Assembly: GCA_947455645.1 (NCBI GenBank)
Contig: CANGPA010000004.1
Coordinates: forward strand, 1 to 64,000
Source: Hyphomicrobiales bacterium
GTDB taxonomy: Bacteria; Pseudomonadota; Alphaproteobacteria; Rhizobiales; Beijerinckiaceae
Direction of reading: 5' to 3'
Length of the DNA: 64,000 nt
The notes under the pieces were generated by a model. That model ran no database searches, was not told the DNA's origin, and saw nothing but the letters and a program-made list of their open reading frames with translations. Position 1 is the stretch's first letter. Each line of letters begins with the position of its first letter. Shown here in pieces: positions 9,599 through 18,962 of this stretch. The position numbers and the translations under genes are program-made.

Positions 9599-9886
9599 TC
9601 AGTGAGCGGCGAGTTTCTTCTCGATGTCGCGCTTCAAATCGCGCGCATGCTGCGAGAGGTCCTCGACATGAGCCTTGACGAGAAACGCGTCGAGACCGCC
9701 GCGATGCTCAACCGTGCGCAAGGCATTGGCCGACACGCGCAGGCTGACCGAACGGCCGAGCGCGTCTGACTGCAAGGTCACCTGGCAGAGATTGGGAAGG
9801 AATTTCCGCTTGGTCTTGCGGTTCGAGTGGCTGACAAGCTGCCCGCTCAACACGGCCTTACCGGACAATTCGCAACGGCGTGACAT
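9599..9886 (-). CDS. rpmB: 50S ribosomal protein L28
   Basis: A 95-residue basic protein with the bL28 signature: [22 protein letters not shown] at the start, [13 protein letters not shown], then [21 protein letters not shown]. The length is as expected for alphaproteobacteria, where L28 is somewhat longer at the C-terminus than in E. coli. It lies close to cobST, as commonly seen in this group. A 270-bp intergenic region upstream, shared with a divergent gene, should contain its promoter. Confidence 0.97.
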   Translation of the reverse strand: MSRRCELSGKAVLSGQLVSHSNRKTKRKFLPNLCQVTLQSDALGRSVSLRVSANALRTVEHRGGLDAFLVKAHVEDLSQHARDLKRDIEKKLAAH

Positions 9887-10160
9887 GGTTTTCAGTCCTT
9901 ATCGATCGAGGAGCCGCGCCGTCCAAACCCGTCTTCTGAAAAGACGGAGGGCGGCTGATGCCGCCCCAATGACGTCGGACCCCTTCTAGAATTGGGTCGA
10001 GGGTCTATAGGGGACAAGGCGCAGGAGCGTCAAGCGAAACCTGCCCAAAATATGCCATGTCGCTGCGATAAAGACCGACACACAAGCGTCAAATCCTGCA
10101 TTCATCTCTTTTTGCTAAAGAAGATTTGACGATTCACCGCATTTTGGACCAATTGACCCC

Positions 10161-11072
10161 ATGGCCCCTAGGAATTTTGCCCGGCTTTCGCGCGTTTTAC
10201 AGCTTGCGCCTTTGTTGGCTTCTGCGCTGGCGATCGCACCCGCGCGGGCGACCGAGGCCGCGGCACCCGTCATTGTGACCTATGGCGTCTCCATCGCCCA
10301 TGTGCCGATTGGAACGGCTAAATTTTCCGAGACAGTGAAGGACCAGACGTTTCACCTGCATCTGGCTGCCGAATTCTCAGGGCTCGTTCGGATGTTCTTC
10401 GCTCCGGATCTGTCGGCCGACTCCGAAGGCAGTGTCGTCAATGACCGGATCGTGCCCAAGCACTACCAGATGATCGTCAATCATCCCGACGACCCCCAAA
10501 AAGTCTCGATGAGTTTGGTGGGCGGAACCGTGGTTTCAGCCGAACTTCACCCGCCATTGACCGTGCGGGCGGACCGCATTCCGGTTTTGCCAGAGCATAA
10601 ACATGGCGTTGTTGACCCTTTGAGCGGCTTTTTGATCCCAATGAAAATGGGAGCCGATGTCACGCCAGAGCTGTGCACCCGTGTGATCCCGGTGTTTGAC
10701 GGGGGCGGACGCTTTGACATTACGCTTTCCCCCGGATCGGCGGGAACACTCGATATTCCGGGGTATAAAGGGCCCGTTGTGACGTGCCCTGTGCGCTACA
10801 CACCGATTTCCGGCCATCGGGAAAAGAAAAACAATGTCACTTATATGGAAAACAACCGCGACATTTCGGTGACTTTGGCGCCTATGGCGGGCAAGCCCTA
10901 TCTGGTTCCGGTCAAAATTTCGATTGCGACGCTTATCGGCGATATCCGGCTTGAAGCGGAAAAGGTCGATGGCCTCGAGCTGAAACCTGACACAAAGCCA
11001 AGCAACACATCAGCCAGCAGCACGTCAGCCAGCAGCACGTCGGCAAGCAGCACGTCGGCAAGCAGCAATTAG
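10161..11072 (+). CDS. DUF3108 domain-containing exported protein
   Basis: A 303-residue protein with an N-terminal signal peptide (hydrophobic stretch LLASALAIAPARA, probable cleavage near residue 30). A DUF3108-like beta-rich region follows (VTYGVSIAHVPIGTAKFS onwards). This family is periplasmic and of unknown function, common in alpha- and betaproteobacteria. The C-terminus ends in a tandem TSASS repeat encoded by a 15-bp DNA repeat. The divergent neighbour is rpmB, an arrangement also common in Hyphomicrobiales. Confidence 0.82.
   Translation: MAPRNFARLSRVLQLAPLLASALAIAPARATEAAAPVIVTYGVSIAHVPIGTAKFSETVKDQTFHLHLAAEFSGLVRMFFAPDLSADSEGSVVNDRIVPKHYQMIVNHPDDPQKVSMSLVGGTVVSAELHPPLTVRADRIPVLPEHKHGVVDPLSGFLIPMKMGADVTPELCTRVIPVFDGGGRFDITLSPGSAGTLDIPGYKGPVVTCPVRYTPISGHREKKNNVTYMENNRDISVTLAPMAGKPYLVPVKISIATLIGDIRLEAEKVDGLELKPDTKPSNTSASSTSASSTSASSTSASSN
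11007..11066 (+). repeat. 15-bp tandem repeat, four copies, in the DUF3108 gene
   Basis: Four head-to-tail 15-base units of the form ACGTCRGCMAGCAGC encode TSASS four times at the extreme C-terminus of the DUF3108 protein. The last two copies are identical, and the first differs at one base. The unit is a multiple of three, so copy-number changes would keep the frame. Confidence 0.9.
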
Positions 11073-11477
11073 AAGCCTTGACTGGCGATCTGCCGCGTCC
11101 CGATTTGGGAATTTTGCGTCCAAAATACCCTCAATCAAGGCATGACTGCGTGAAAAATCGGCCCCAATCCGCCCAAAAATCACGCCCATTTTCATCAAAT
11201 ACCGCGCATTCGAATCAGAAAATCAGCGATTCGTGCCTGATCCGTTCTTGTTTCGCGCCAATTCTTAACGCGGTGTCTCAAAAGCGGGATCTTGGCTTTC
11301 ATACTTTTTCAACCGACCGATTTCGTGCGCCGCGCAATAGCGATTCGGACGCGATTCGTTCCCCGCCCGTTCAAGCTGTTAATGAAATCTGACGGGACTT
11401 GTCCCATTCTGGGACATTTCCGGTTTGACTTTGGGTCCTCCGCTCGGGCAGGGTCCGCGTCTCACGAAAAGCAAGCC
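11073..11477. other. 405-bp interval with no convincing gene
   Basis: The DUF3108 gene stops at 11072 and the helicase most likely starts at the ATG at 11478. The helicase frame stays open upstream to a TTG at 11292, but the extra residues are unlike a helicase N-terminus. The interval holds four GANTC sites (11212, 11228, 11342, 11353), the CcrM methylation target in alphaproteobacteria. No terminator hairpin was noticed. Confidence 0.6.
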
Positions 11478-14400
11478 ATGCCCCCCTCCCCCCTTCCGCC
11501 CCATTTACGCGCCCGCGGTGTCAACGCCGTTCTGGGTCCGACCAATACGGGCAAAACCCATCTCGCGATCGAGCGCATGCTGGCCCATCCCTCCGGGATT
11601 ATCGGCTTGCCGCTGCGCCTGCTTGCGCGCGAAGTGTATGGACGCATCGTCGACAAAATCGGCGCGCCTGCGGTGGCTCTGATCACGGGCGAAGAAAAAA
11701 TCAAACCGCCCGGTGCGCGCTATTATGTGGCGACTGTTGAGGCGATGCCGCGCGATGTCGATGTGAGTTTTGTGGCGATTGACGAATGTCAGCTCGCTGC
11801 TGATTTTGATCGCGGCCATGTGTTTACCGATCGCGTGCTCAATATGCGCGGGCGCGATGAAACCATGTTGATTGGCGCGGAAACCATCCGCCCTTTGCTG
11901 ATGCAATTGATCCCCGGTGTGCAGACGACAACACGGCCGCGCTTGTCGCAATTGAATTTTGCGGGGGATCGCAAAATCAGCCGTTTGCCGCGTCGCTCAG
12001 CGATTGTCGCGTTTTCCGCGGATGAAGTTTATGCCATCGCCGAGCTTATTCGGCGCCAGAGTGGAGGTGCCGCGGTTGTGCTGGGCGCGCTTTCACCGCG
12101 TACCCGCAACGCCCAAGTTGCGCTCTATCAATCCGGTGATGTCGATTACCTCGTGGCGACCGATGCGATTGGCATGGGGCTTAATCTCGACGTTGATCAT
12201 GTGGCCTTTGCGGGTGATCGGAAATTTGATGGCGCAAAATTTAGGCGCCTCGTACCTGGCGAATTCGGACAGATTGCCGGACGCGCGGGACGCTATCTGA
12301 AAGACGGCACATTCGGATCAACCGGACGCTGCCCTCCGTTTGAAGACGAGTTGGTTGAAGCGCTGGAAGCGCATCAGTTCCAACCGCTCTCGATGCTGCA
12401 ATGGCGCAACCCGCAGCTTTCGTTTGACTCGCTGGCGTCCTTGATCCGGTCGCTTGATCAAACCCCGACCGAAGAAGGGCTCACCCGCGCCCCGCTTGCC
12501 GATGATGTGCGGGCGCTTGAAGCCGCCTCGCGCGATCCGGCGATCCGCGCGGTGGCAAGCGGACGTAAAGCCGTCGAACTGCTCTGGGCCGTGTGTCAGG
12601 TGCCCGACTATCGAAAAGTCTCCCCGCAAGCCCATAGCGACCTTGTGACCACGCTTTATCTACATCTGATGTCCAAAGGCCGCGTGCCGCATGACTGGTT
12701 CGCGCGACAGATTGCGGAGGTCAATCGCACCGATGGTGATATTGATACGCTGTCCGCGCGGATTGCCCAGGTGCGCACCTGGACATTTGTTGCTAATCGA
12801 GAAGACTGGCTGGATGACCCAGCGCATTGGCAGGACGCCACGCGACAGGTAGAAGATGCATTGTCAGATGCGCTCCATGAGCGCCTGGCTCAACGATTTG
12901 TGGACCGCCGCACCAGCGTGCTGATGCGTCGGCTGAGAGAGAATGCGATGCTGGAAGCGGATATTACGGCGACGGGCGAAGTGCTTGTCGAAGCCCACCC
13001 TGTTGGCCGCCTGATCGGCTTCCAGTTCGTGCCCGAGTCAGACACGGGATCAACGGAGGGCAAAGCGCTGCGCGCGGCCGCCCTCAAAGCGCTGGGGCAG
13101 GAGTTTTCAAACCGCGCCACACGCGTGGCAAATGCCGTCGATGAGGCTTTTGCCTTGAGCCATGATGGCGCGTTGCGCTTCCTCGGTGAACCGATTGCGC
13201 GGTTGAGTGCGGGCGAGAAACTGCTCGCCCCGCGGTTTAGGCTTCTGGCCGATGAGCATGTCGAGCCGGCCGACCGTGAAAAAGTTCAGGCGCGGATTGA
13301 TCTGTGGCTGAAGGCGCATGTCGAAAAATTGCTCGGGCCGCTTTTGAAACTCGAAGACTCCGAGGCGCTGACCGGCATGGCGCGCGGCATCGGATTCCAG
13401 ATTGCGGAATCACTCGGCGTGCTTGACCGCGCGAAAGTGCATGAAGAGGTCAAGGGCCTTGATCAGGATGCGCGCGCTGCCTTGCGCGGCCTTGGCGTAA
13501 GGTTCGGCGCTTATCATCTCACAGTGCCCACTTTGTTGAAGCCTGCACCGCGCGCACTTGCGTGCCAGCTCTGGGCTTTGAAAGAAGGCGGCGCCGAGGT
13601 GAAAGGCCTCGATGATATTCTGCATTTGGCAGCATCGGGACGGACCTCGATTCCGGTTAACCCCGACGTGCAAAAGCCACTCTATCGCGCGGCCGGATTC
13701 CGCGTGTGTGGGGATCGCGCGGTGCGCGTTGATATTCTTGAACGTCTTGCGGATCTCATTCGCCCTGCGATTCAGTATCGTCCCGGTATTACGCAAGGTG
13801 AACCACCTGCGGGTGCTGCGGATGGCGAAGGCTTTGTGGTGACCGTCGCCATGACATCGCTTTGCGGCTGTGCGGGTGAAGATTTCAACTCGATCTTGAA
13901 ATCGCTCGGCTATGTGATGGATCGTCGTGCGGGACCCGCGATCAGCGTGCCGCTTGCGAAGCCCGCGGCCACCGAGCCTGTCGTTGCAACACCATCGACG
14001 GAAGGCGCTTCTGCTGAACAAGGGGAAGCAGCGACTGATCAAAGTGATGTGACGGACGCGTCAAGCGTTGAAACGGCATCCGAAGAACAAGCGGCAGAAA
14101 CATCAAGCACTGAAACAACAAGCGTCGAGCTCGCCCATTCAGACACAACACCGGTTGAAGCGGTGCCCGCCGAACCGGTGATGATTGAAGTCTGGCGACA
14201 ACATCGCCATCGTCCGCAAGGGCAGCGTCCGGATCGCCGCAAGCCACAGCACCACAAAGCGCGTGCAGGACAGGCGACAACCGCCGCTGAACCGCAAGCG
14301 ACAGGCGAAGGGGCATCGCAACCGGAACGGCCGCAGCGTCATCATGAAAAGCGCAAGCATGAGGATGGCGAACAGCGGCGTGATCGCAGACCGCATGCAA

Positions 14401-14594
14401 AGAGCGAGCGTGATGACAAGCGCGGACCACGGCCGGAAGGACGCGACCGCACTAAGGATCAACGGCGTCAACCGGACCGGGGGTGGCAAGATCCACCACG
14501 CGCGCGCGAATCCAACAAAGCGCCCGATCCTGATTCACCTTTTGCAAAATTACTGGCGCTGAAAAACCAGATGGAAGGCAAAGACAAAGGCTGA
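11478..14594 (+). CDS. SUV3-like DExH RNA helicase with long disordered C-terminal tail
   Basis: About 1038 residues. Motif I GPTNTGKT is at residues 20-27, motif II DECQ at 102-105, motif V region ATDAIGMGLNLDVDHV and motif VI QIAGRAGR follow, matching the SUV3 branch of superfamily 2 helicases that assist mitochondrial RNA degradation. After the helicase and SUV3 C-terminal regions (to about residue 820), the protein becomes Ala/Glu/Thr/Ser-rich, then highly basic with many Arg, His, Gln and Pro, ending in SPFAKLLALKNQMEG. The tail is probably disordered and RNA- or protein-binding. The start at 11478 places motif I at the expected distance. A role in RNA turnover is inferred from the family. 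Confidence 0.88.
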   Translation: MPPSPLPPHLRARGVNAVLGPTNTGKTHLAIERMLAHPSGIIGLPLRLLAREVYGRIVDKIGAPAVALITGEEKIKPPGARYYVATVEAMPRDVDVSFVAIDECQLAADFDRGHVFTDRVLNMRGRDETMLIGAETIRPLLMQLIPGVQTTTRPRLSQLNFAGDRKISRLPRRSAIVAFSADEVYAIAELIRRQSGGAAVVLGALSPRTRNAQVALYQSGDVDYLVATDAIGMGLNLDVDHVAFAGDRKFDGAKFRRLVPGEFGQIAGRAGRYLKDGTFGSTGRCPPFEDELVEALEAHQFQPLSMLQWRNPQLSFDSLASLIRSLDQTPTEEGLTRAPLADDVRALEAASRDPAIRAVASGRKAVELLWAVCQVPDYRKVSPQAHSDLVTTLYLHLMSKGRVPHDWFARQIAEVNRTDGDIDTLSARIAQVRTWTFVANREDWLDDPAHWQDATRQVEDALSDALHERLAQRFVDRRTSVLMRRLRENAMLEADITATGEVLVEAHPVGRLIGFQFVPESDTGSTEGKALRAAALKALGQEFSNRATRVANAVDEAFALSHDGALRFLGEPIARLSAGEKLLAPRFRLLADEHVEPADREKVQARIDLWLKAHVEKLLGPLLKLEDSEALTGMARGIGFQIAESLGVLDRAKVHEEVKGLDQDARAALRGLGVRFGAYHLTVPTLLKPAPRALACQLWALKEGGAEVKGLDDILHLAASGRTSIPVNPDVQKPLYRAAGFRVCGDRAVRVDILERLADLIRPAIQYRPGITQGEPPAGAADGEGFVVTVAMTSLCGCAGEDFNSILKSLGYVMDRRAGPAISVPLAKPAATEPVVATPSTEGASAEQGEAATDQSDVTDASSVETASEEQAAETSSTETTSVELAHSDTTPVEAVPAEPVMIEVWRQHRHRPQGQRPDRRKPQHHKARAGQATTAAEPQATGEGASQPERPQRHHEKRKHEDGEQRRDRRPHAKSERDDKRGPRPEGRDRTKDQRRQPDRGWQDPPRARESNKAPDPDSPFAKLLALKNQMEGKDKG

Positions 14595-14641
14595 GTCTTT
14601 GTCTGGCATGGTTTCATTTTTAGCGATTGAAATCGACGCCA

Positions 14642-14675
14642 CATAACGCGCGCTTAACGTATCACGCGCGTTATG
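14642..14675. terminator. 11-bp perfect inverted repeat between convergent genes
   Basis: The arms CATAACGCGCG and CGCGCGTTATG are separated by 12 bases and lie between the convergent helicase and MscS-like genes. The right arm contains the MscS stop codon. No clear T-run follows on either strand, so it is at best a weak bidirectional terminator or an mRNA 3'-end stabiliser. Confidence 0.5.
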
Positions 14676-17046
14676 GTGTCTTGTCGTTCACAAGCAGTGT
14701 ACGCGCGACAATGTCGCCCAAACCATGCGCTCGCAAGGCGCGATCAATCGCGAACAAAAGATCCGAGCTGACGCGACCCGCATCATCAACTTCCGCGACA
14801 AAGGCGGTCAATTCAAACTCTTTCGCAGCTTCACCGAGGCGCTTGAATTGTACATGGGGCGCGGGATCGCGCAGCAATTGAGGATGGGCTGTGGCCACCT
14901 CGCCGATCAATTTTGCGACCAGATCCGGATCCGCATCACGCGCAACAGGAACAGCCACAACGACGCGGCTTGTGCGATCATTATGCACGCGGTTCTTGAC
15001 CATGCCGGATACGAGCGAAGAATTCGGAACGATCAAAACCGAGCGATCAAAGGTTTCAATTTCGGTGGCGCGCACATTGATGCGTTTCACATGGCCCTGC
15101 TCTTCGCCGACAACCACCCAATCGCCGACACGAATGGCGCGCTCCCACAAAAGAATTAATCCAGAGACAAAATTATTGACGATGGATTGAAGACCAAAAC
15201 CGATACCGACAGACAAGGCACCGGCCACAATGGTGACCTTCTCAAGGCTCAGACCAAGACCACTGAGAGACACGGCGGCCGCAACAATAAAGCCCGCATA
15301 GCCGATACCGGTGACAATGGAATTACGCAAACCGGAATCAAGATGCGTGCGCGGCAGATAAGTGCCGGTCAACCAGCGCTGCAAGGCACGGGTGAGAAGA
15401 ATACCCACGCCCAACAAGAACACAGCAAACAAGGCCGCGCCGAATGAGATGGTCACTTCGCCAATGGAAAAGCCGAAAATAACCGCTTTCAAAGGCAAAA
15501 GAATATCACCGGAATCAACGCGCCAAGGCGCAAGCGCCAGTGTTACGCCCAAGCCCAGAACGAGCAATTGTGTGAGGCCAGAGAGAATAACCGATAATTG
15601 TTCGAGCGCGGGGCGCGACAGACCTGATGCTGTTTGAATGGTTCGAAATGCGCGTGTGCTCGGCGACAGCAGAAGATTAAAAGAATCTTGAGCAATCTGC
15701 ATGCCCAAAAACGTCAACACGGCGAGAATGACGAGGGTTACGAGTTGATCCGCCAGAAAAGCGGAAAGCGCCGGATACCCAAATACAGCAGACAGCACGA
15801 TGCCCACCGTCATCACCCATCCAAAGAGGCGGGCGAACACAATCCATATCGGACGGCGCTCAGCGGCGGCCTCGCTACGATCTTCCGGCTTTAAACTGTT
15901 GAGACCCACCGCAAGCGCGGCCGCGACAAGCAAAGCGAAAATCGATTTCGAGAGAACCGAAAGGCCAAGCCCCGCAACGATGGCACGATTAATGGCTTCA
16001 ACCACTCGACCTGCAGCAATCAACAAAGCGATGCGTCGTGTGAGGGCTGCGAGTTTTTCGGCTGAACGATCGCCAAGCTCAAGCACACGCCATTCCGGCT
16101 TGGCTGTTGCCAGCAACCCGCCAGCCAGACTTGCGATGAAACTAATGAACACAACCGCACGCAAAAACGCGACCATAACGGGTTCAACGCGATTGGGCAG
16201 AAGTGCGGCACCGTCAATGGCCTGTTCAATCGCAAAAATACCCGCGAAGGGAATCACAAAACCAATGACGCCCAAGGCAACGGCGCGCAAGGCACGTTGA
16301 AGGCGCGTGGGATTACCAAAGCGCGTATTGCGCTCGATCATCGCCAAAACATTTTTGCGCGCAATCAGGGTTGCAAAGGCTGTTGCCGCAAGGCCCAACA
16401 AAATCAAAAGACCGCCGAGAAGGCCCGCAGTTGCCACCGCGCGCTCAATCGTATCGCGCGCAACAATACCTAAAGCGCGCACATCATGTGTGAGATTCAA
16501 AGCGACATCGGACCACAAAGCCGGTGACAGAATGCTTGCGGATTGTGTGAAGAGTTGCTGGGTAAAGAGGGCGCGCCGTTTATCGGAAATGGCTGTCTGG
16601 AGCTGTTCGGATTGAACCGAAAGCGTGCGTGCCAGCTTCACCGTATCATCGACATCTTTCAGAGCCTTTTCGCGGTCGTCGCGCTCTTTGGAAATTTCGG
16701 GACTTTCAGGTGGCGCCTTTTCATCCGGCTTTGGACCCAATTCTTTCAAACGCGAACGAATGGCCTCGGCGCGGGGTGATTGCTCATCGGCAATGGATTT
16801 AACCGATTGCGCAATCACATCGACGCGTTTGCGGCTTTCCTGCAAAGCGGATTCGCCGATGGGCCGCGTGTTGAGCCCTGTCTCAATACTGTCGAGTTCA
16901 AGGCGCAGCGCATCAAGCTGTGACCGGATGGCGGACTGATCCTGCGCAAAGCCGGAAGCGGGGATGAGAAGAAGAATCGTGAGTGCAAAAAGCGCTGATG
17001 CGATGGAACGGATCACACCATAGGATAGTGGTTTGCAAAGCGGCAC
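14671..17046 (-). CDS. MscS-family mechanosensitive channel with DUF3772-type N-terminus
   Basis: A 791-residue protein with a cleavable signal peptide (ending near GFAQ). A periplasmic coiled-coil-like segment follows (about residues 35-190), as in DUF3772 proteins, then about ten membrane helices. The C-terminal MscS core starts with the pore-lining helix region VAGALSVGIGFGLQSIVNNFVSGLILLWERAI and continues into the cytoplasmic beta domain. Such large channels (MscK/YbiO-like) release osmolytes under hypo-osmotic stress. Upstream on the same strand is nothing closely linked; ppa begins a separate unit. Confidence 0.9.
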   Translation of the reverse strand: MPLCKPLSYGVIRSIASALFALTILLLIPASGFAQDQSAIRSQLDALRLELDSIETGLNTRPIGESALQESRKRVDVIAQSVKSIADEQSPRAEAIRSRLKELGPKPDEKAPPESPEISKERDDREKALKDVDDTVKLARTLSVQSEQLQTAISDKRRALFTQQLFTQSASILSPALWSDVALNLTHDVRALGIVARDTIERAVATAGLLGGLLILLGLAATAFATLIARKNVLAMIERNTRFGNPTRLQRALRAVALGVIGFVIPFAGIFAIEQAIDGAALLPNRVEPVMVAFLRAVVFISFIASLAGGLLATAKPEWRVLELGDRSAEKLAALTRRIALLIAAGRVVEAINRAIVAGLGLSVLSKSIFALLVAAALAVGLNSLKPEDRSEAAAERRPIWIVFARLFGWVMTVGIVLSAVFGYPALSAFLADQLVTLVILAVLTFLGMQIAQDSFNLLLSPSTRAFRTIQTASGLSRPALEQLSVILSGLTQLLVLGLGVTLALAPWRVDSGDILLPLKAVIFGFSIGEVTISFGAALFAVFLLGVGILLTRALQRWLTGTYLPRTHLDSGLRNSIVTGIGYAGFIVAAAVSLSGLGLSLEKVTIVAGALSVGIGFGLQSIVNNFVSGLILLWERAIRVGDWVVVGEEQGHVKRINVRATEIETFDRSVLIVPNSSLVSGMVKNRVHNDRTSRVVVAVPVARDADPDLVAKLIGEVATAHPQLLRDPAPHVQFKRLGEAAKEFELTAFVAEVDDAGRVSSDLLFAIDRALRAHGLGDIVARTLLVNDKTP

Positions 17047-17139
17047 GAACCCGATCCTCCGAATTTTTAACTGACCAACACGCCGAGATCAGCGCATGAG
17101 TCTCTCGTAACGCGAAAAATCGGCTGACGCAAAGGTGGA

Positions 17140-17673
17140 TTAGGGCTTGGCTTTTGCGCGCTCGATGCCTTCGAGGATCAAGCGGCGCGCTTCCTCCGCA
17201 TCGCCCCAGCGCACGATCTTGACCCATTTGCCGGGCTCCAGATCCTTATAATGCGCGAAAAAATGTTCGATCTGCTGGATCGTGATTTCGGGAAGATCGG
17301 TGTAATTGCTGACTTTCTCGTAGCGCTTAGTGAGTTTTGCGCTGGGCACAGCGATGATTTTTTCATCACCGCCTGATTCATCTTCCATGATCAGCACGCC
17401 CACGGGACGCACGCTCATAATCGCGCCGGGGATAATCGCGCGGGTATTGGCGACAATCACGTCGCACGGATCGCCATCGTCAGACAGTGTATGCGGAATA
17501 AACCCGTAATTGCCGGGATAGCGCATGGATGTGTAAAGAAAACGATCAACCACAAGGGCGCCGGCTTCTTTATCCATTTCATATTTGATCGGCTCGCCGC
17601 CAATCGGCACCTCAATGACCACATTGACGTCATGGGGCACGTTTTTTCCAAGTGTCACGGCGTTGAGGTTCAT
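17140..17673 (-). CDS. ppa: Inorganic pyrophosphatase (family I)
   Basis: A 177-residue soluble enzyme that hydrolyses pyrophosphate to phosphate. The family I signature DGDPCDV is present, with [15 protein letters not shown] and [11 protein letters not shown] at the N-terminus, giving the acidic metal ligands and active-site Lys/Tyr residues. The length is typical for bacterial hexameric PPases. It stands alone, divergent from a metallo-beta-lactamase-fold gene. Confidence 0.96.
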   Translation of the reverse strand: MNLNAVTLGKNVPHDVNVVIEVPIGGEPIKYEMDKEAGALVVDRFLYTSMRYPGNYGFIPHTLSDDGDPCDVIVANTRAIIPGAIMSVRPVGVLIMEDESGGDEKIIAVPSAKLTKRYEKVSNYTDLPEITIQQIEHFFAHYKDLEPGKWVKIVRWGDAEEARRLILEGIERAKAKP

Positions 17674-17691
17674 GGCTTCGCTCGCATTCTT

Positions 17692-17717
17692 TCACAATCT
17701 GTGCGCGGAAATTGTGA
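17692..17717. promoter_or_regulatory. Inverted repeat upstream of ppa
   Basis: TCACAAT and ATTGTGA face each other across 12 bases, centred about 30 bp upstream of the ppa start. It could be an operator or a leader hairpin. The resemblance of one arm to part of the lac operator is taken as chance. Confidence 0.35.
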
Positions 17718-17937
17718 GCGGTCGTAAACGGCAGGCGCATGCGACACAAGAAAGACTTTCGGGGGAGAGTGATCGGATCGGGTGCGACCATTGATCACGT
17801 TGGTGTAATCTGCGTGACGCTTTCACTCATCTCTTTGTTTTAACGAGACTTTTTTTCGTGATGACAGAAGAGGCATCGGCAAAGACGATGTAAGTGCTTT
17901 GACAGAGGAAGGGTGCATCGCCATAGTCCGGCGCTCC

Positions 17938-18948
17938 ATGACCGATCACGCATCCTCCCATCGCAAGAGCCGTAACCCCTATTATCGGGGTCCGGTGAGC
18001 GACCATTTTGACGGCGAGCATTTTTTCAACCCAAGCCGCCGCTGGGGAAAATCTGCAGCCGATGTGATGCGCTGGATGATGGAACGCAAGCCTGAGCGTT
18101 GGCCTGATGCGCATCCGAGTCCTTTTTCTGACGTGCCACCCCATCGCGTTGCAGGACGGGACATGCGCCTGTCTTTTGTCGGCCATGCGAGTTTTCTGCT
18201 GCAAACCGGCGGGCTCAATATTCTGATTGATCCCGTCTGGTCGGATCGTGTGTCACCCGTTCGCTTTGCCGGACCCAAGCGCGTCAATCCACCGGGTGTG
18301 CCGTTTGAAAAACTGCCGCCGATTGATGTCGTGCTGGTTTCGCATAATCATTATGATCATCTTGATCTGCCCACATTGCGACGACTTCATGCTGATCACG
18401 CCCCGCGTGTGATCACACCGCTCGGCAATGATACGATCATCCGTGCGGCGCATGCGGGCATTCGCGCCGAGGCACATGATTGGGGCGCACGCGTGGAACT
18501 TGCACCGGGTGTCGTCTTACATTTCGAAGAAGCCTATCATTGGTCCGCGCGCGGCATTCGCGATCGTTTGCGCGCTTTATGGGCTGCTTTTGTGCTCGAA
18601 ACACCGAGTGGCAAAATCTATCATGTCGGCGATACCGGCTATCATGATGGCAAGATTTTTCCGGCAGCGCGCGATAAGCATGGCCGTATTAAACTCGCGA
18701 TCTTGCCGATTGGCGCTTATGAGCCGCGCTGGTTTATGGCGGAACAACATATGAATCCGGATGAAGCGGTTCGTGCGTTTATGGCGCTCGGTGCCGAACG
18801 GGCTGTGGCCCATCATTGGGGCACATTTCAACTCACCAATGAAGCGGTGACGCGGCCGCCGGAAGATTTGAAAAAAGCACTCATCACGCACAAAATCGAT
18901 GAAAAGCGCTTTTCTGTTTTGCGGCCCGGTGAAGCAATTTCACTCTGA
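17938..18948 (+). CDS. Metallo-beta-lactamase-fold hydrolase (NAPE-PLD/UlaG-like)
   Basis: About 336 residues with the zinc-binding motif HNHYDHLDLPTL and later HVGDTGYHDG and HHWGTF. The N-terminal RNPYYRGPVSDHFDG and FFNP are typical of the family related to N-acyl-phosphatidylethanolamine phospholipase D. The bacterial members hydrolyse unknown, possibly lipid, substrates. The start is uncertain: the ATG at 17938 lacks a good ribosome site, while a TTG at 17899 would add 13 residues. No operon partner. Confidence 0.8.
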   Translation: MTDHASSHRKSRNPYYRGPVSDHFDGEHFFNPSRRWGKSAADVMRWMMERKPERWPDAHPSPFSDVPPHRVAGRDMRLSFVGHASFLLQTGGLNILIDPVWSDRVSPVRFAGPKRVNPPGVPFEKLPPIDVVLVSHNHYDHLDLPTLRRLHADHAPRVITPLGNDTIIRAAHAGIRAEAHDWGARVELAPGVVLHFEEAYHWSARGIRDRLRALWAAFVLETPSGKIYHVGDTGYHDGKIFPAARDKHGRIKLAILPIGAYEPRWFMAEQHMNPDEAVRAFMALGAERAVAHHWGTFQLTNEAVTRPPEDLKKALITHKIDEKRFSVLRPGEAISL

Positions 18949-18962
18949 GCGCAGCAGCGCGT

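Noticed and set aside
17692-17717. lac-operator-like sequence upstream of ppa
   Set aside because: Only part of one arm resembles the lac operator and no lac genes or LacI-type regulator are nearby; kept only as a low-confidence inverted repeat.
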